Notes: generated from the letters alone by a model not told the origin. A stretch of DNA of 64,000 nucleotides from Pyrinomonadaceae bacterium (GCA_014380365.1 JACMJZ010000004.1:186001-250000), one strand, 5' to 3'; positions 7,928 to 17,361 are shown, counted from the first letter of the stretch. Translations and numbers: made by a program.

Positions 7928-9610
7928 ATGTCTGAAACGAAAGAGATCAATTCTCCAATCGATGAAGCGGTTGATCGATGGACCCACGAAACGCTCGAGC
8001 CGACACTTCGGAAACACCCTGAAACAAAGAAACGATTCGAGAGCGTTTCGCTCGAGGAAGTGGATCGCCTTTACACACCTGCCGATGTTGCTCAGTTAGA
8101 TTTCTCCGACGACATTTCATTTCCCGGCGAGTTTCCCTACACACGTGGAATACACCCAACGGGTTATCGCGGCAAGCTCTGGACCATGCGGCAGTTTGCC
8201 GGCTTCAGCACTCCCGAGGAAACGAACGCGCGGTTCAAATACTTACTCAAGCAGGGTCAGACAGGGCTCTCGGTCGCCTACGACTTGCCCACCTTGATGG
8301 GCTACGACGCTGATTCCCTTCTCTCCGAAGGCGAAGTTGGCAAGTGTGGCGTGGCAGTGTCGTCGCTAGCCGACATGGAAGTCCTGTTTGATGAAATACC
8401 GCTTGAGCACGTAACCGTTTCGCAAACGATAAATGCGCCGGCGTCCGTCCTGCTTGCAATGTACCTGGTGGTTGCAGAGAAGCAAGGCGCTGATTGGAAG
8501 AAGATATCAGGGACTCTTCAGAACGATATTCTGAAGGAGTACATCGCCCAGAAGGAGTGGATCTATCCGATTCGCCCAGCCATGAAGCTGGTGATAGACA
8601 CGTTTGAGTTCTGCACCGAACAAGTGCCTCGCTACAATCCGGTTTCAGTGAGCGGCTATCACATCCGCGAAGCCGGCGCTACCGCCATTCAGGAACTCGC
8701 GTTTACCCTGCGCGATGGTTTGGAGTATGTCGACTGGGGCTTGAAGGCGGGACTCGACCTCGACCGTTTCGTGCCGCGGATGTCGTTCTTTTTCAACGCG
8801 CATAACGATTTCTTTGAAGAAGTCGCCAAGTATCGGGCCGCCCGGCGGATCTGGGCGCGCGAGATGCGCGATCGTTTTGGTTCGACTAACGAGCGCACCC
8901 TAAAACTTCGTTTCCACACCCAGACTGCCGGCGTCTCACTCACCGTGCAACAACCCTTGAACAATATTGTTCGCGTGGCAATCCAGGCGTTGGCTGGTGT
9001 ACTAGGTGGAACTCAGAGCTTACACACTGACGCCTATGACGAAGCACTCTCGCTGCCTACGGATCGTGCGGCGCTGATTGCGCTGCGCACCCAACAGATC
9101 ATTGCCGAGGAAACCGGCGTGGTGAATACAATCGATCCGCTCGGTGGTTCATACTTCGTAGAGGCGCTCACCGAGAAAATGGAGGCGGGCGCGCGCGACT
9201 ACTTTAGAAAGATCGACGGAATGGGCGGCATGGTCGCGGCGATTGAGAAAGGGTTTCCCCAGAGAGAAATTCAGGACTCCGCCTACCAGTATCAGAAAGC
9301 GGTGGAGCGCGGCGACCAGGTGATCGTCGGCGTAAACAAATACGCAATTGATAACGAAGAAAACCAGGTGCCCACTCTCGTTATCGACGAATCCGTACGC
9401 GAACATCAGGTCGAACGACTTGAGCGCACACGGGCGAGTCGCGATGCCGGCGCCGTGGCAAACTCCCTGGAGAAACTAAAGCAGGCTGCGCAAAAACAGG
9501 AAAACACGATGCCCGCCACGATCGAGGCAGTACGCGCTTATGCCACCTTGGGTGAGATATGCTCAGCTCTGCGCGATGTTTATGGTATTTACGAGGAGCC
9601 GGCCTTTTGA
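7928..9610 (+). CDS. mcmA: Methylmalonyl-CoA mutase, large (catalytic) subunit
   Basis: Converts (R)-methylmalonyl-CoA to succinyl-CoA with adenosylcobalamin, linking propionyl-CoA breakdown to the citric acid cycle. About 560 residues, the TIM-barrel half only: [21 protein letters not shown]-type entry (residues about 70-90), [23 protein letters not shown] and a substrate-site region with [10 protein letters not shown]. The B12-binding domain is a separate gene at 10438-10851, as in the two-subunit form of bacteria and archaea. I choose ATG at 7928 (upstream CCGGAG) over an in-frame TTG at 7910. A sigma-70 promoter lies just upstream. Confidence 0.93.
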   Translation: MSETKEINSPIDEAVDRWTHETLEPTLRKHPETKKRFESVSLEEVDRLYTPADVAQLDFSDDISFPGEFPYTRGIHPTGYRGKLWTMRQFAGFSTPEETNARFKYLLKQGQTGLSVAYDLPTLMGYDADSLLSEGEVGKCGVAVSSLADMEVLFDEIPLEHVTVSQTINAPASVLLAMYLVVAEKQGADWKKISGTLQNDILKEYIAQKEWIYPIRPAMKLVIDTFEFCTEQVPRYNPVSVSGYHIREAGATAIQELAFTLRDGLEYVDWGLKAGLDLDRFVPRMSFFFNAHNDFFEEVAKYRAARRIWAREMRDRFGSTNERTLKLRFHTQTAGVSLTVQQPLNNIVRVAIQALAGVLGGTQSLHTDAYDEALSLPTDRAALIALRTQQIIAEETGVVNTIDPLGGSYFVEALTEKMEAGARDYFRKIDGMGGMVAAIEKGFPQREIQDSAYQYQKAVERGDQVIVGVNKYAIDNEENQVPTLVIDESVREHQVERLERTRASRDAGAVANSLEKLKQAAQKQENTMPATIEAVRAYATLGEICSALRDVYGIYEEPAF

Positions 9611-9651
9611 TCCTCTCGTGCCTCAAACCAAAACCTTTCCGGAAAGAATTC

Positions 9652-10431
9652 ATGCAACTGATCGCTTTGGCTTTTCTCTCGTTCCTCAGCTTCGCTGGAG
9701 CTACGGCTCACGCAAATGTCCCCCGCGCTACGTCCCCAGAAGATCGTGCCGTCATCCAGCGTCGTAGAGTCGTACTGATCCGCCGCGGCAAATTGGCAAG
9801 AGACTTTCCGCATAAGAAGCGTGCGGTTGTGACCTATCCGGTCGTAACTGGGTTGCGCGATCCTGAGGTGTTGCGCCGCGTGCGTGCCCTGCTGGACTTT
9901 AAGAACATCTTTGACTACTCGCTGAAGGAGTATCGCGACGATGCATGGCTCAGTGAATTCAGCTACGTGGTGAATCACAATTCCAACTCCCTGCTCGACA
10001 TCACCTTTACGCAGAGCGGCTCCGGCGCATATCCAGACGACCATGAGAAGCATTTTCTTATAAACTTAAAGGACGGCAGCCTCGTGAAAGCCGCGGACGC
10101 GTTTGAACCGGACAAGCTGAACGCGCTGGCGGCTGAGGTGGATCGCAAGCTTCAACACGAACTGAAAGAACTCGCAGTCGAAAACGCCAAGGACAAAGAT
10201 GCGGGAGCGGAAGAGCGAGAATCGGTCAACCAAGCCTATCAGAATTTGAAGTTTGAGAAATCACACCTTGATGAATTCTCAGTTAGTCGCAAGGGTATTA
10301 CGTTCCTCTACGACGCAGGCTTTCCCCATGTGATTCAAGCGCTTGAACCGGCGGGCCGGTATCTTTTAACGTTTGCGGAGCTCAAACCCTACATCAAGCC
10401 TAACGGGCCCCTCGGACAATTCGCCCGTTGA
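9652..10431 (+). CDS. Secreted RsiV/DUF3298-like protein
   Basis: About 259 residues with a signal peptide (MQLIALAFLSFLSFAGATAHA). The body resembles the RsiV/DUF3298 fold: a first beta region with alternating hydrophobics, an acidic segment DGSLVKAADAFEPDKL, a helical linker (about 155-190) and a C-terminal ITFLYDAGFPHVIQALEPAGRY with the tail FAELKPYI typical of the family. Function unknown; relatives bind lysozyme or act as anti-sigma ectodomains, which I do not claim here. GGAAAG precedes the ATG at 9652; an upstream in-frame start overlapping the mutase gene is less likely since it would bury the signal peptide. Odd location: it separates the two mutase subunit genes. Confidence 0.6.
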   Translation: MQLIALAFLSFLSFAGATAHANVPRATSPEDRAVIQRRRVVLIRRGKLARDFPHKKRAVVTYPVVTGLRDPEVLRRVRALLDFKNIFDYSLKEYRDDAWLSEFSYVVNHNSNSLLDITFTQSGSGAYPDDHEKHFLINLKDGSLVKAADAFEPDKLNALAAEVDRKLQHELKELAVENAKDKDAGAEERESVNQAYQNLKFEKSHLDEFSVSRKGITFLYDAGFPHVIQALEPAGRYLLTFAELKPYIKPNGPLGQFAR

Positions 10432-10437
10432 GGTAGA

Positions 10438-10851
10438 ATGGAGAACATGAACGAACGGAAAATTCGCGTGCTGGTGGCAAAGCCTGGCCTCGACGGTCAC
10501 GACAGGGGCGCCAAAGTGATTGCGCGCGCGTTACGCGATGCCGGCATGGAAGTCATTTACACTGGACTGCGGCAAACTCCCGAGATGATCGCCGCCGCTG
10601 CCCTGCAGGAAGACGTTGATGCCGTCGGGGTTTCAATTCTGAGTGGCGCTCACAACACACTCTGTCCACGCATTGTCCAGCTTCTTCACGATCAAGGGAT
10701 GAACGACTGCCTGGTGCTGCTGGGCGGAATAGTCCCGCAGGAAGATATAGCGAAGCTGAAGTCACAAGGGGTCGCAGAAATTTTTCTTCCGGGAACGTCT
10801 ACAGAGAACATCGTCAAGTTTCTCCGCGAGAATGTTAAGCCGCGGGAGTGA
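10438..10851 (+). CDS. Methylmalonyl-CoA mutase, cobalamin-binding subunit
   Basis: 137 residues, a Rossmann-like B12-binding domain. The lower axial histidine motif DGHDRG (about residues 19-24) is intact, followed by the [10 protein letters not shown] and [10 protein letters not shown] loops that hold the nucleotide tail. It pairs with the large subunit at 7928-9610. Either ATG 10438 or ATG 10447 could be used; GGAG just before 10447 supports the latter. Only 6 bases after the preceding stop, so co-transcribed. Confidence 0.92.
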   Translation: MENMNERKIRVLVAKPGLDGHDRGAKVIARALRDAGMEVIYTGLRQTPEMIAAAALQEDVDAVGVSILSGAHNTLCPRIVQLLHDQGMNDCLVLLGGIVPQEDIAKLKSQGVAEIFLPGTSTENIVKFLRENVKPRE

Positions 10852-10855
10852 TTAG

Positions 10856-11518
10856 ATGAGCCCGCAGTCGCCTGCAGTGTTGACGGAACTCGCTGACTCG
10901 ATCGCCATCATTCGTTTCAATCGCCCTGCCGAACGCAACCCACTTTCACGCGCTACCCTGCTTGAGCTGAAGACGATATTGGCCGAGGTCCTGGCCAACG
11001 ACGCCGTCAAGGCTATCATCTTCACCGGATCCGCCGACGTGTTCTTGTCCGGCGCAAATATCCGTGAACTCTCCCAACTCGATTCCGAATCTGCCTTAGC
11101 ATTTGCCAAACTAGGTCAGGATATCTTTCAAACAATCGTTGACGCGAAACAGATTACGATCAGCGCCATCAATGGCTACTGCATGGGCGGCGGCCTCGAC
11201 CTCGCGTTGGCGTGCGACATCCGCGTTGCTTCCGGGGCGGCGGTGTTTTCTCATCCAGGCGCAAGGCTGGGAATCATTACCGGTTGGGGTGGTACTCAAA
11301 GGCTGCCGCGGATTATCGGCAAGGCTGCAGCTCTGGAGATGATCTTAACCGCGCGCCGAGTGGACTCGCGCGAGGCTCTCAGCCTCGGACTCGTGACGAT
11401 GGTAACTGAAGATGCGCTTCAGGAGGCAGTGACAATTGCGCGTAGTTCGCTGGAACGTTTCATTTCTTCAGAAAGCGCGCGATTCCCTTCTGGCAATCCT
11501 CAGTCATACGGGCAATGA
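10856..11518 (+). CDS. Enoyl-CoA hydratase/isomerase family protein (short)
   Basis: Crotonase-fold enzyme acting on acyl-CoA. 220 residues: IRFNRPAERNPLS near the start, the CoA oxyanion loop GANIRELS (about 62), INGYCMGGGLDLALACD (about 103-119) and HPGARLGIITGWGGTQRLPR (about 131-150). The glutamates of classical hydratases are not clearly both present. The C-terminal 40 residues typical of the family are missing: the frame ends inside the opposing gene, overlapping it by 59 bases, so a shortened or altered end is likely. GGGAG precedes ATG 10856. Last gene of the mutase operon. Confidence 0.82.
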   Translation: MSPQSPAVLTELADSIAIIRFNRPAERNPLSRATLLELKTILAEVLANDAVKAIIFTGSADVFLSGANIRELSQLDSESALAFAKLGQDIFQTIVDAKQITISAINGYCMGGGLDLALACDIRVASGAAVFSHPGARLGIITGWGGTQRLPRIIGKAAALEMILTARRVDSREALSLGLVTMVTEDALQEAVTIARSSLERFISSESARFPSGNPQSYGQ

Positions 11519-12227
11519 CGTTGACATCGACGCCCGTTTCGAGCGCTTCGTTAAACGGCATTCCGTCTGTCTGGTAAAGCAGAGCCTTGGTTAAGGCGAC
11601 TGCCGATTTGCTCATCTTTACAAAACCTTGAGCGTAAGCGGTGATTTCGTCTTCGAAGACTTCGTCAGCGAAGACCTTATTGACGAGCCCAAACTCCCGC
11701 GCATCTTCAGCGCCAATCTCTGCGCCACGCGTGAGCAACTCAAACGCGCGCTTCTCTGAAATATTCCGGCGCAGGATTGCCATGACCATGGCCGGCACAA
11801 AACCAATCTTGACTTCCGGGTAACCGAACCGCGCCGTGCTTGATGCGAGCACAATATCGCAGGCGCTTGCGAGTCCGCATCCGCCCGCCAACGCCCTGCC
11901 GCGTACCGCCGCGATGACCGGCATGCTTAGCTGGCGTATTAAGACGAAGAGTTCCATCAGAGAACGTGCGTCGGCAAGGTTCTCCGCCACTGATGCTTTC
12001 GAGATCAACTCGAGAGCGGAGAGGTCAGCGCCGGAACTGAAATCGGCGCCGGCGCCACCAATTACAACGACGCGGACCGCCTCGTCGTCATTCGCTTGCC
12101 GGAGCGCTTTCTTCAGATCAGCAATCAGGGCCGCGTTGAGCGCGTTTCTTTTTTCCGGACGGTTGAGCTGGATGCGGGCGATCGCTCCTTCAACCTGATA
12201 CAGAATTGGAGTGCTTTCGTCGGTCAT
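11460..12227 (-). CDS. Enoyl-CoA hydratase/isomerase family protein
   Basis: 255 residues, full length for the crotonase family: IQLNRPEKRNALNAALI (about 18-34), GGAGADFSSGADLSALE (oxyanion hole), AVRGRALAGGCGLASACDIV (about 105-124) and FGYPEVKIGFVPAM. The last part, with ALTKALLYQTDGMPFNEAL, matches the hydratase C-terminal helices. It ends the minus-strand catabolic series carboxyltransferase, AtuA, AtuA-like, hydratase, where a hydratase would act on the carboxylated enoyl-CoA, as in the methylcrotonyl or geranyl pathways. Converges with the plus-strand paralogue at 10856-11518, with overlapping 3' ends. Confidence 0.88.
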   Translation of the reverse strand: MTDESTPILYQVEGAIARIQLNRPEKRNALNAALIADLKKALRQANDDEAVRVVVIGGAGADFSSGADLSALELISKASVAENLADARSLMELFVLIRQLSMPVIAAVRGRALAGGCGLASACDIVLASSTARFGYPEVKIGFVPAMVMAILRRNISEKRAFELLTRGAEIGAEDAREFGLVNKVFADEVFEDEITAYAQGFVKMSKSAVALTKALLYQTDGMPFNEALETGVDVNVIARMTEDCQKGIARFLKK

Positions 12228-12254
12228 GGTTCGGAATACTCTCGTAAGACAGTT

Positions 12255-12342
12255 AACCGCAAAGTGCGCAGAGTTTTCGCAAAAGAACGCAGAGAGGATT
12301 CTTTGCGGTTCTTTGCGTCTTGTCTTTGCGTCCTTTGCGTTT
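12255..12342. repeat. Intergenic CTTTGCG-type repeat with inverted arms
   Basis: Contains AACCGCAAAG (12255-12264) and its exact complement CTTTGCGGTT (12301-12310), then further CTTTGCG copies to 12342. Same word family recurs at 18521-18560. Lies between two co-directional genes and could fold in the transcript. Confidence 0.6.
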
Positions 12343-12380
12343 CAAATCAGTTTGATAATCACGCAGGGGAGGCCAATAGA

Positions 12381-12722
12381 CTAAACGCCCGCGACCTGCG
12401 CTTCGTCATCGGAAATCTCAATCTCCATCCTGAGTAAGGCGGTTGAGAACGTTTTCCCCTGCGCATCAGTCATGAGCGAAAGGGTCCCGCCACCGCCCAG
12501 ACTTTCATGCAACAGGAAATTGAGCGCGCCGAGATTCGGTAACTCGAACCGCTCCACCTCGCCCAGGCAAATGCCTTTGAAATGTTGCCTCACGCGCGCC
12601 GCCGTCACTTCCCTAACCAGCAGCGGATAAATCTCATCGCGCAACGCAATCAAGCCGACATTCGCCGTGTCGCCTTTATCTCCTGAGCGCGCGTGCGCCA
12701 GCTTAACCAGTTGCACCTTCAT
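12381..12722 (-). CDS. AtuA-like small protein
   Basis: 113 residues, matching the separate AtuA-like C-terminal family found next to AtuA proteins: LVKLAHARSGDKGDTANVG near the N-terminus is the hallmark, and the C-terminal half has NFLLHESLGGGGTLSL. Biochemical role is unknown; it is thought to act with the larger AtuA protein in degradation of branched acyl-CoA. It is 111 bases downstream of the AtuA gene and on the same strand. Starts at ATG 12722. Confidence 0.85.
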   Translation of the reverse strand: MKVQLVKLAHARSGDKGDTANVGLIALRDEIYPLLVREVTAARVRQHFKGICLGEVERFELPNLGALNFLLHESLGGGGTLSLMTDAQGKTFSTALLRMEIEISDDEAQVAGV

Positions 12723-12833
12723 ACGGACCGATCCCTCACCGATTCCTACCGCAAACTGTTAGTTTGCGACCGCTGCATCTCCACTTAAGTTGAGCGGTTC
12801 CCCTCCGACGCAACCTAACAGTTTGCGTTGCGA

Positions 12834-14201
12834 CTAAACTACCACCACATCCACTGCCGTGCTGATCTCTGCCTTCGGAATCAACGCTGGCCAGTAAGCA
12901 ACAATCTCCTCCACTTTTGGACGGCCACCTGCAAACCCTGTAACCCCCGGCGGCCCCGTCAACACCAAAGGCGCAATCTCCCGGGTGAACCGTTCCACCG
13001 CGGCGCGGTCTTCGCTGCGCACGCCAACGCGTAGTTGAACTTCCGGTAAATCCGGTGAAGGTTGTCCGGCGAGTGGGCCGTGCGTGGCACTCGCACCGAC
13101 AAACTCAGTCAGAATCTGATCAAACTTCAACCCCATCCGATCAAGCCGCGCCCGCAGGATCCGGTCGGCAGCTCGCGCCTTGTCGTAAGCATCCGGCCAC
13201 GAATAGACAAGCGTGCCCACAGCTTTGTAGCCCGCGGAATAGCTTATCGAAACCTTGAAAGTGTCGGTTGCCGGCCGCCCCTCAATTCCGTAGACGCGCA
13301 CGCGGTCGCGGCCCTCATACTCGAGATTCACTGTCGTGAAGTCCGCCACGCAATCCGGCGTGATGTACTCGCGTGGATCGCCCATCTCGTAAACCAGTTG
13401 CTCTTTCACTGAAGGAATAATTACCCAGCCACCAGTGCGTTCATGCTTCGTAATCACAAACGTGCCGTCGGGCGCTGCTTCGACAATCGGGAACCCCACC
13501 GTCGCGAGACTCGGAATGCTACGCCATTCATACTGGCAGTTCCCGCCGGAACACTGCGCGCCGCATTCGATGATATGACCGGCAATGGTGCCGGCGGCAA
13601 TCTTGTTCCAATCATTCGCGGCCCAACGAAATTCATGCATTAAGGGCGCGAGCGTCAATCCCGTATCCGTGGCCCTTCCGGTGATCACGATCTGCGCTCC
13701 CCGGTCGAGCGCCTCGACCATGGGCGCTGCTCCCAGGTAAACGTTGGCGCTTTGAATTCGATCTCGCACAGTTGATAGCGGTTCGCCCGTGTCCATGTTG
13801 CGGAGTTCGATGCCACGACTGAGAAGTTCGTCCAGGTTCGGCATAATGTCATCGCCCGTAACGATCCCAATACGCACTTTTCCTGACAGTCCCAACTCGC
13901 GTGCGACTTCGCTCACCGCATCGGCGCAGCCCTTCACATTCACGCCGCCCGCATTTGCCGTGACGCGAATGTTTCGCTCAACGCAGGCGGGAAGGATCTG
14001 CTTCATGAGCGGAACAAAATCTTTCGCATAACCAGCCCGCGGATCGCGCGACCGTTGTTTCTGCATGATCGACATCGTAACTTCAGCAAGATAGTCGAGC
14101 ATCAGATAGTCTATTGGACCGCCTTCAACCTGCTGGACGGGCGCATCGGGAAGGTCTCCCCAAAAGCCCTGGCCGGCCGCAATGCGTAACTTCTCTTTCA
14201 T
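12834..14201 (-). CDS. atuA: AtuA family protein (DUF1446)
   Basis: 455 residues, cytoplasmic. N-terminus [16 protein letters not shown] and internal [29 protein letters not shown] and [18 protein letters not shown] match the acyclic terpene utilisation AtuA family. In Pseudomonas the gene belongs to the citronellol/geraniol pathway, but homologues occur widely beside acyl-CoA carboxylases and hydratases, so here a branched-chain or methyl-branched acyl-CoA route is equally likely. Its neighbours (carboxyltransferase, AtuA-like, hydratase) support that. Exact reaction unknown. Confidence 0.87.
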   Translation of the reverse strand: MKEKLRIAAGQGFWGDLPDAPVQQVEGGPIDYLMLDYLAEVTMSIMQKQRSRDPRAGYAKDFVPLMKQILPACVERNIRVTANAGGVNVKGCADAVSEVARELGLSGKVRIGIVTGDDIMPNLDELLSRGIELRNMDTGEPLSTVRDRIQSANVYLGAAPMVEALDRGAQIVITGRATDTGLTLAPLMHEFRWAANDWNKIAAGTIAGHIIECGAQCSGGNCQYEWRSIPSLATVGFPIVEAAPDGTFVITKHERTGGWVIIPSVKEQLVYEMGDPREYITPDCVADFTTVNLEYEGRDRVRVYGIEGRPATDTFKVSISYSAGYKAVGTLVYSWPDAYDKARAADRILRARLDRMGLKFDQILTEFVGASATHGPLAGQPSPDLPEVQLRVGVRSEDRAAVERFTREIAPLVLTGPPGVTGFAGGRPKVEEIVAYWPALIPKAEISTAVDVVVV

Positions 14202-14531
14202 TCCACTCCCTCAGAATTTGCTGTCGTTGAGACTCGCAAGTTTAATCAAGAACTACTTTTTTCACTAATGGACCTAACGGCTATGCAGTCGTAGCTTGAA
14301 ACCTCTGTGCGTCCTCTGTGTTCTCTGTGTCGCTGTGGTGAATTCCTGCTAGCGATTGCTCATCACAGAGAACACAGAGGACGCACAGAGAAGAGTAGTT
14401 AGAGCGCTATAAGGTGCGAGCAGGTGACCCACTTCTCAAACGAAATGCGCCACCCGCTCTAAAATGCAGGTAGGTTTAACCACCGGGCCGACGCCCGCAC
14501 GGATTGAATTATTGGTGACTGCTCGCCGTCG
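14202..14531. other. Intergenic region with long inverted repeat
   Basis: 330 bases without a gene. Holds the perfect 27-base inverted repeat described separately at 14303-14390; otherwise nothing recognised. Confidence 0.6.
14303..14390. repeat. Perfect 27-base inverted repeat (CTCTGTG type)
   Basis: Left arm 14303-14329 and right arm 14364-14390 are exact reverse complements, built from CTCTGTG words, with a 34-base loop that contains GCTAGC. In the transcript of either strand it would form a very stable hairpin and may act as a bidirectional terminator or be a small non-autonomous repeat element. Confidence 0.85.
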
Positions 14532-15005
14532 TTATTTAAACGAGATGGTGTTGCGAGCGTTCGGCACGGGCGTCAACGTCAGACGGTCGCCCTTCTTCTT
14601 CGCACGTGCCATCACGACCAAGCCGGTCTTGGTTGCCGAATCCTCAATATCCGGAAAATACATTGTCACTCCGGTGTACCCGCGCGTGGTAACGGCGGAA
14701 AAGCGTCCGTTGTGGGTCATCCCGCCGACTTCGATGGTGACTTTCGAACTCATAGTAGGCGCTTCTCCCTTCATATTAATCGTTCCCTCACCGGACATTT
14801 CGTGGGAGCCGGTTAGCTTGATGTTGCCCGTGTAGGTGCCGGAGAGATCCACCTGTGCACTCGCAATCTCCTCGGGCGCATTCGTGGTACTGCTGTTCGT
14901 GTTCTGCGGAACCGGACCAAGCTCGGCCGTGACGCTAACCGCCGCAGCCGCGGTTAGGATCGCGCCGAAAACAACCAGGTAGATGACAATTATCTTCTTA
15001 CTCAC
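14532..15005 (-). CDS. Hypothetical secreted/membrane-anchored beta-rich protein
   Basis: 157 residues if started at GTG 15005, which has GAGGAGAC 6 bases upstream; an ATG-type longer frame begins at 15035. N-terminal hydrophobic helix (about 3-25) acts as signal or anchor, then a low-complexity NTNSSTTNAPEE spacer and a beta-rich body with GTYTGNIKLTGSHEMSGEG and FSAVTTRGYTGVTMYF. No family recognised. It lies between the carboxyltransferase and AtuA genes, but the role in that pathway is not evident. Confidence 0.6.
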   Translation of the reverse strand: MSKKIIVIYLVVFGAILTAAAAVSVTAELGPVPQNTNSSTTNAPEEIASAQVDLSGTYTGNIKLTGSHEMSGEGTINMKGEAPTMSSKVTIEVGGMTHNGRFSAVTTRGYTGVTMYFPDIEDSATKTGLVVMARAKKKGDRLTLTPVPNARNTISFK

Positions 15006-15225
15006 AGATTTGTCTCCTCTTCTTTCAAACCGCACGCGCCGGGACCGGCCTTATGCGGTTGGTTGATTGTATTGCGCTATGACAGGGCGTGCTCCTATTG
15101 TCAGGCCTGTCAAACGGTGCGAGGGAACACCCAGGGGAAATTTTTATCAGCGTGAGGCAGAGTGTCGCACAAACACCCCTCAGTTGCACGCGAAATGCCG
15201 CAGTGCGCTCGCCATGTGTCGCGTC

Positions 15226-16926
15226 TTAGAACAACGCCGGGGGCAGGACAAACTGACCAATATGCGGCCCACTGTAATTCAGAGTTGTTTGTAGACTAAG
15301 CTCAAGCGCGTCGCGCGTCGTTTCGGGAATAATCACCGCGTCTACAAATCCGCGCGCCGCTGCATACTTCGCGTCCAGCTCCTGCTCGTAACTCTCGCGG
15401 ACTTTATTCATCTCGGATTTCAGCTCGTCGTCAGGCTGCTCGCCGGCTTTCTTGAGTTTGTCGAGCTGACTTCCAAAAACCGCTTGCACCGCGGAGTCGC
15501 CTTCCATGACCCCCATGCGGCCTGTGGGCCAGGTGTAAATGAAGTCAGGATCGAAACCCTGTCCGGCCATCGCGTAATAACCAGCGCCCGACGCGTGGTT
15601 CACCGTCAACACAATCTTGGGAACCACAGCGGTGGCCATCGCCTCGACAAACTTCGCACCCGCACGAATAATTCCCGAGTGCTCCGCCTCGGGTCCGACC
15701 ATAAAGCCCGAAACGTCCTGAATGAACAGCAACGGCGTCTTGTGGCGGTTGCAGGTTTCGATGAAGTAGGCCACTTTCTCAGCCGATTCCGTGTAAATGA
15801 TGCCCCCAAATCTCGGTGGCCCGCCTCCCGGAGCGCGAGTCATGCCGCGGTTGTTGGCGATGACGCCGACTTGAATCCCGCGTATCCGCGCGTGGCCGGT
15901 AATCATCTCCTTGGCATAGTCCGGCTGGAACTCGTCAAGTTTGCCGCCATCAAGCAGACAATCCAGCATGTCGCGAATGTTGTAGGGCTGCCGGTGATCT
16001 TCGGGAATGATGTCGTACAGATCCTCCGCCGGGCGCGCGGCGTCCACCGCTTCTGCTATGGACACTGCGGCGGGGGGCTTTACCGGAAGTTCAGCAACGA
16101 ACTCGCGAATCCGAGCAACGCACTCCTTGTCGTCCGCGACGCGATAGTGGGCCACACCGGATAGCTCAGTATGTGCGCGTGCGCCGCCGAGCGTCTCGTT
16201 GTCAATCGTTTGGCCCGTAGCGCCTTTAACCAGATTCGCGCCACCCAATCCCATGAACGACGTGCCGTCAACCATGACAATGAAATCAGAAAGCGCGGGC
16301 AGGTACGCGCCACCCGCGATGCACGGCCCCATCACCGCCGAGATCTGCGGCACGTGCAGATACCGCCGCATGATTGAGTTGTAATAGAAAATTCGGGAAG
16401 CGCCATACTGGCCGGGAAACACGCCGCCCTGATACGGCAGATTTACGCCGGCCGAGTCGACGAGATAAATGATCGGCACATGCGAGCGCATCGCAATTTC
16501 CTGCGCCCGCAGAATCTTCTTAATCGTCTCCGGCCACCACGATCCCGCCTTCACCGTCGCATCGTTGGCCACCACGACTACTTCCCTGCCCTCGATTCTG
16601 CCGACCACCGTCACAACACCAGCCCCCGGCGCTGCTCCGATCTCGTTCTGCTGTTTGCTGTTTGCTGTTTGCTGATTGCTCGTCTTGTATTGATCATAAG
16701 CCACCAACAGCCCAATCTCCTGCACGTATGCATTCTTATCGAGAAGCAGATCAATCCGCTCGCGTGCAGTCAGTTTACCCTGCGAGTGCTGCCGCTCAAT
16801 CTTTTCCGGCCCACCACCGAGACGCAGCCTCGCCTCGAGTTGCTGCAACTCAGCGGTTAGTTCTCTAAGGCGTGTTAGGGATTTCTTGGGTGCCGCTCCG
16901 TCAGCGGTAGGTTGTTGACGCTTCAT
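15226..16926 (-). CDS. Acyl-CoA carboxylase, carboxyltransferase (beta) subunit
   Basis: Transfers carboxyl from biotin to an acyl-CoA (propionyl-, methylcrotonyl- or geranyl-type). 566 residues with two crotonase-like domains: GKLTARERIDLLLD near residue 50, acyl-CoA site SAGVNLPYQGGVFPGQYGAS, and in the second domain NNRGMTRAPGGGPPRFGGI and NHASGAGYYAMAGQGFDPDF. An atypical low-complexity stretch (about residues 82-93, TSNQQTANSKQQ) is encoded by a heptanucleotide repeat and looks like a tolerated insertion. The biotin carboxylase partner is not in the window. The start overlaps the hicA stop (ATGA). Substrate is uncertain: AtuA neighbours suggest a branched enoyl-CoA, the mutase nearby suggests propionyl-CoA. 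Confidence 0.9.
   Translation of the reverse strand: MKRQQPTADGAAPKKSLTRLRELTAELQQLEARLRLGGGPEKIERQHSQGKLTARERIDLLLDKNAYVQEIGLLVAYDQYKTSNQQTANSKQQNEIGAAPGAGVVTVVGRIEGREVVVVANDATVKAGSWWPETIKKILRAQEIAMRSHVPIIYLVDSAGVNLPYQGGVFPGQYGASRIFYYNSIMRRYLHVPQISAVMGPCIAGGAYLPALSDFIVMVDGTSFMGLGGANLVKGATGQTIDNETLGGARAHTELSGVAHYRVADDKECVARIREFVAELPVKPPAAVSIAEAVDAARPAEDLYDIIPEDHRQPYNIRDMLDCLLDGGKLDEFQPDYAKEMITGHARIRGIQVGVIANNRGMTRAPGGGPPRFGGIIYTESAEKVAYFIETCNRHKTPLLFIQDVSGFMVGPEAEHSGIIRAGAKFVEAMATAVVPKIVLTVNHASGAGYYAMAGQGFDPDFIYTWPTGRMGVMEGDSAVQAVFGSQLDKLKKAGEQPDDELKSEMNKVRESYEQELDAKYAAARGFVDAVIIPETTRDALELSLQTTLNYSGPHIGQFVLPPALF
16650..16680. repeat. Heptanucleotide repeat inside the carboxyltransferase gene
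   Basis: Three GCTGTTT units then GCTGATT and GCT, phased at 7 bases. It encodes the Gln/Asn/Ser/Lys-rich insert of the carboxyltransferase. The related unit TTGCTGA is repeated in the metallopeptidase gene at 19294-19314. Confidence 0.85.
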
Positions 16927-17144
16927 CCCATGAACTCCGACTTCGGAAGCTCACTTTGGAGAATGATGCTTTTGAGCGTACCTCTGGCAATTTCCGAATG
17001 GTTGGGCACGGGCACTGTGATACTTCTCTCGACTAACTCTCGACGCATGATGATATGGCTACCGCTCTGCCGACTCTTTACAAAACCATGCTTCTTGAGA
17101 ATGTTGCACACTTGATTGGCAGAAAGCACGCGCAACTTAGGCAT
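16923..17144 (-). CDS. hicA: HicA-type mRNA interferase toxin
   Basis: 73 residues, the small dsRBD-like HicA fold: VLSANQVCNILKKHGFVKSR, catalytic histidine in SGSHIIMR (about residue 30), then ITVPVPNHSEIARGTLKSI, all typical of YcfA/HicA. Cleaves mRNA when not bound by HicB. The gene overlaps hicB by 8 bases upstream and, unusually, its TGA overlaps the ATG of the acyl-CoA carboxyltransferase gene downstream. Confidence 0.9.
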   Translation of the reverse strand: MPKLRVLSANQVCNILKKHGFVKSRQSGSHIIMRRELVERSITVPVPNHSEIARGTLKSIILQSELPKSEFMG

Positions 17145-17361
17145 GCGCGAGTTCCAGCTTCTTCACCTTTACGCCTCTATTCAAACGACGTCTGATCTCA
17201 GTCTCGTCAGCTTCCTCCACGAGGAGCTCAACGGCCTCTTGAATCATCGCCTCCGCCTCTTCAAGTGAGCGTCCTTGGCTGGCCACTCCGAGCTCAGGAC
17301 AAGTCGCAACATACCAATTGCCCTCTTTCTCGATCACTGCTGTTAGCCTCGGTAGTTTCAT
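17137..17361 (-). CDS. hicB: HicB-type antitoxin
   Basis: 74 residues: MKLPRLTAVIEKEGNWYVA, then CPELGVASQGRSLEEAEAMI and EAVELLVEEA, the HicB ferredoxin-like fold. No C-terminal DNA-binding domain is evident, so it belongs to the short HicB type. The ATG at 17361 is chosen over a longer frame because AGGAGG sits 8 bases upstream and homologues start there. Antitoxin precedes toxin, with an 8-base overlap. Confidence 0.9.
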   Translation of the reverse strand: MKLPRLTAVIEKEGNWYVATCPELGVASQGRSLEEAEAMIQEAVELLVEEADETEIRRRLNRGVKVKKLELAHA

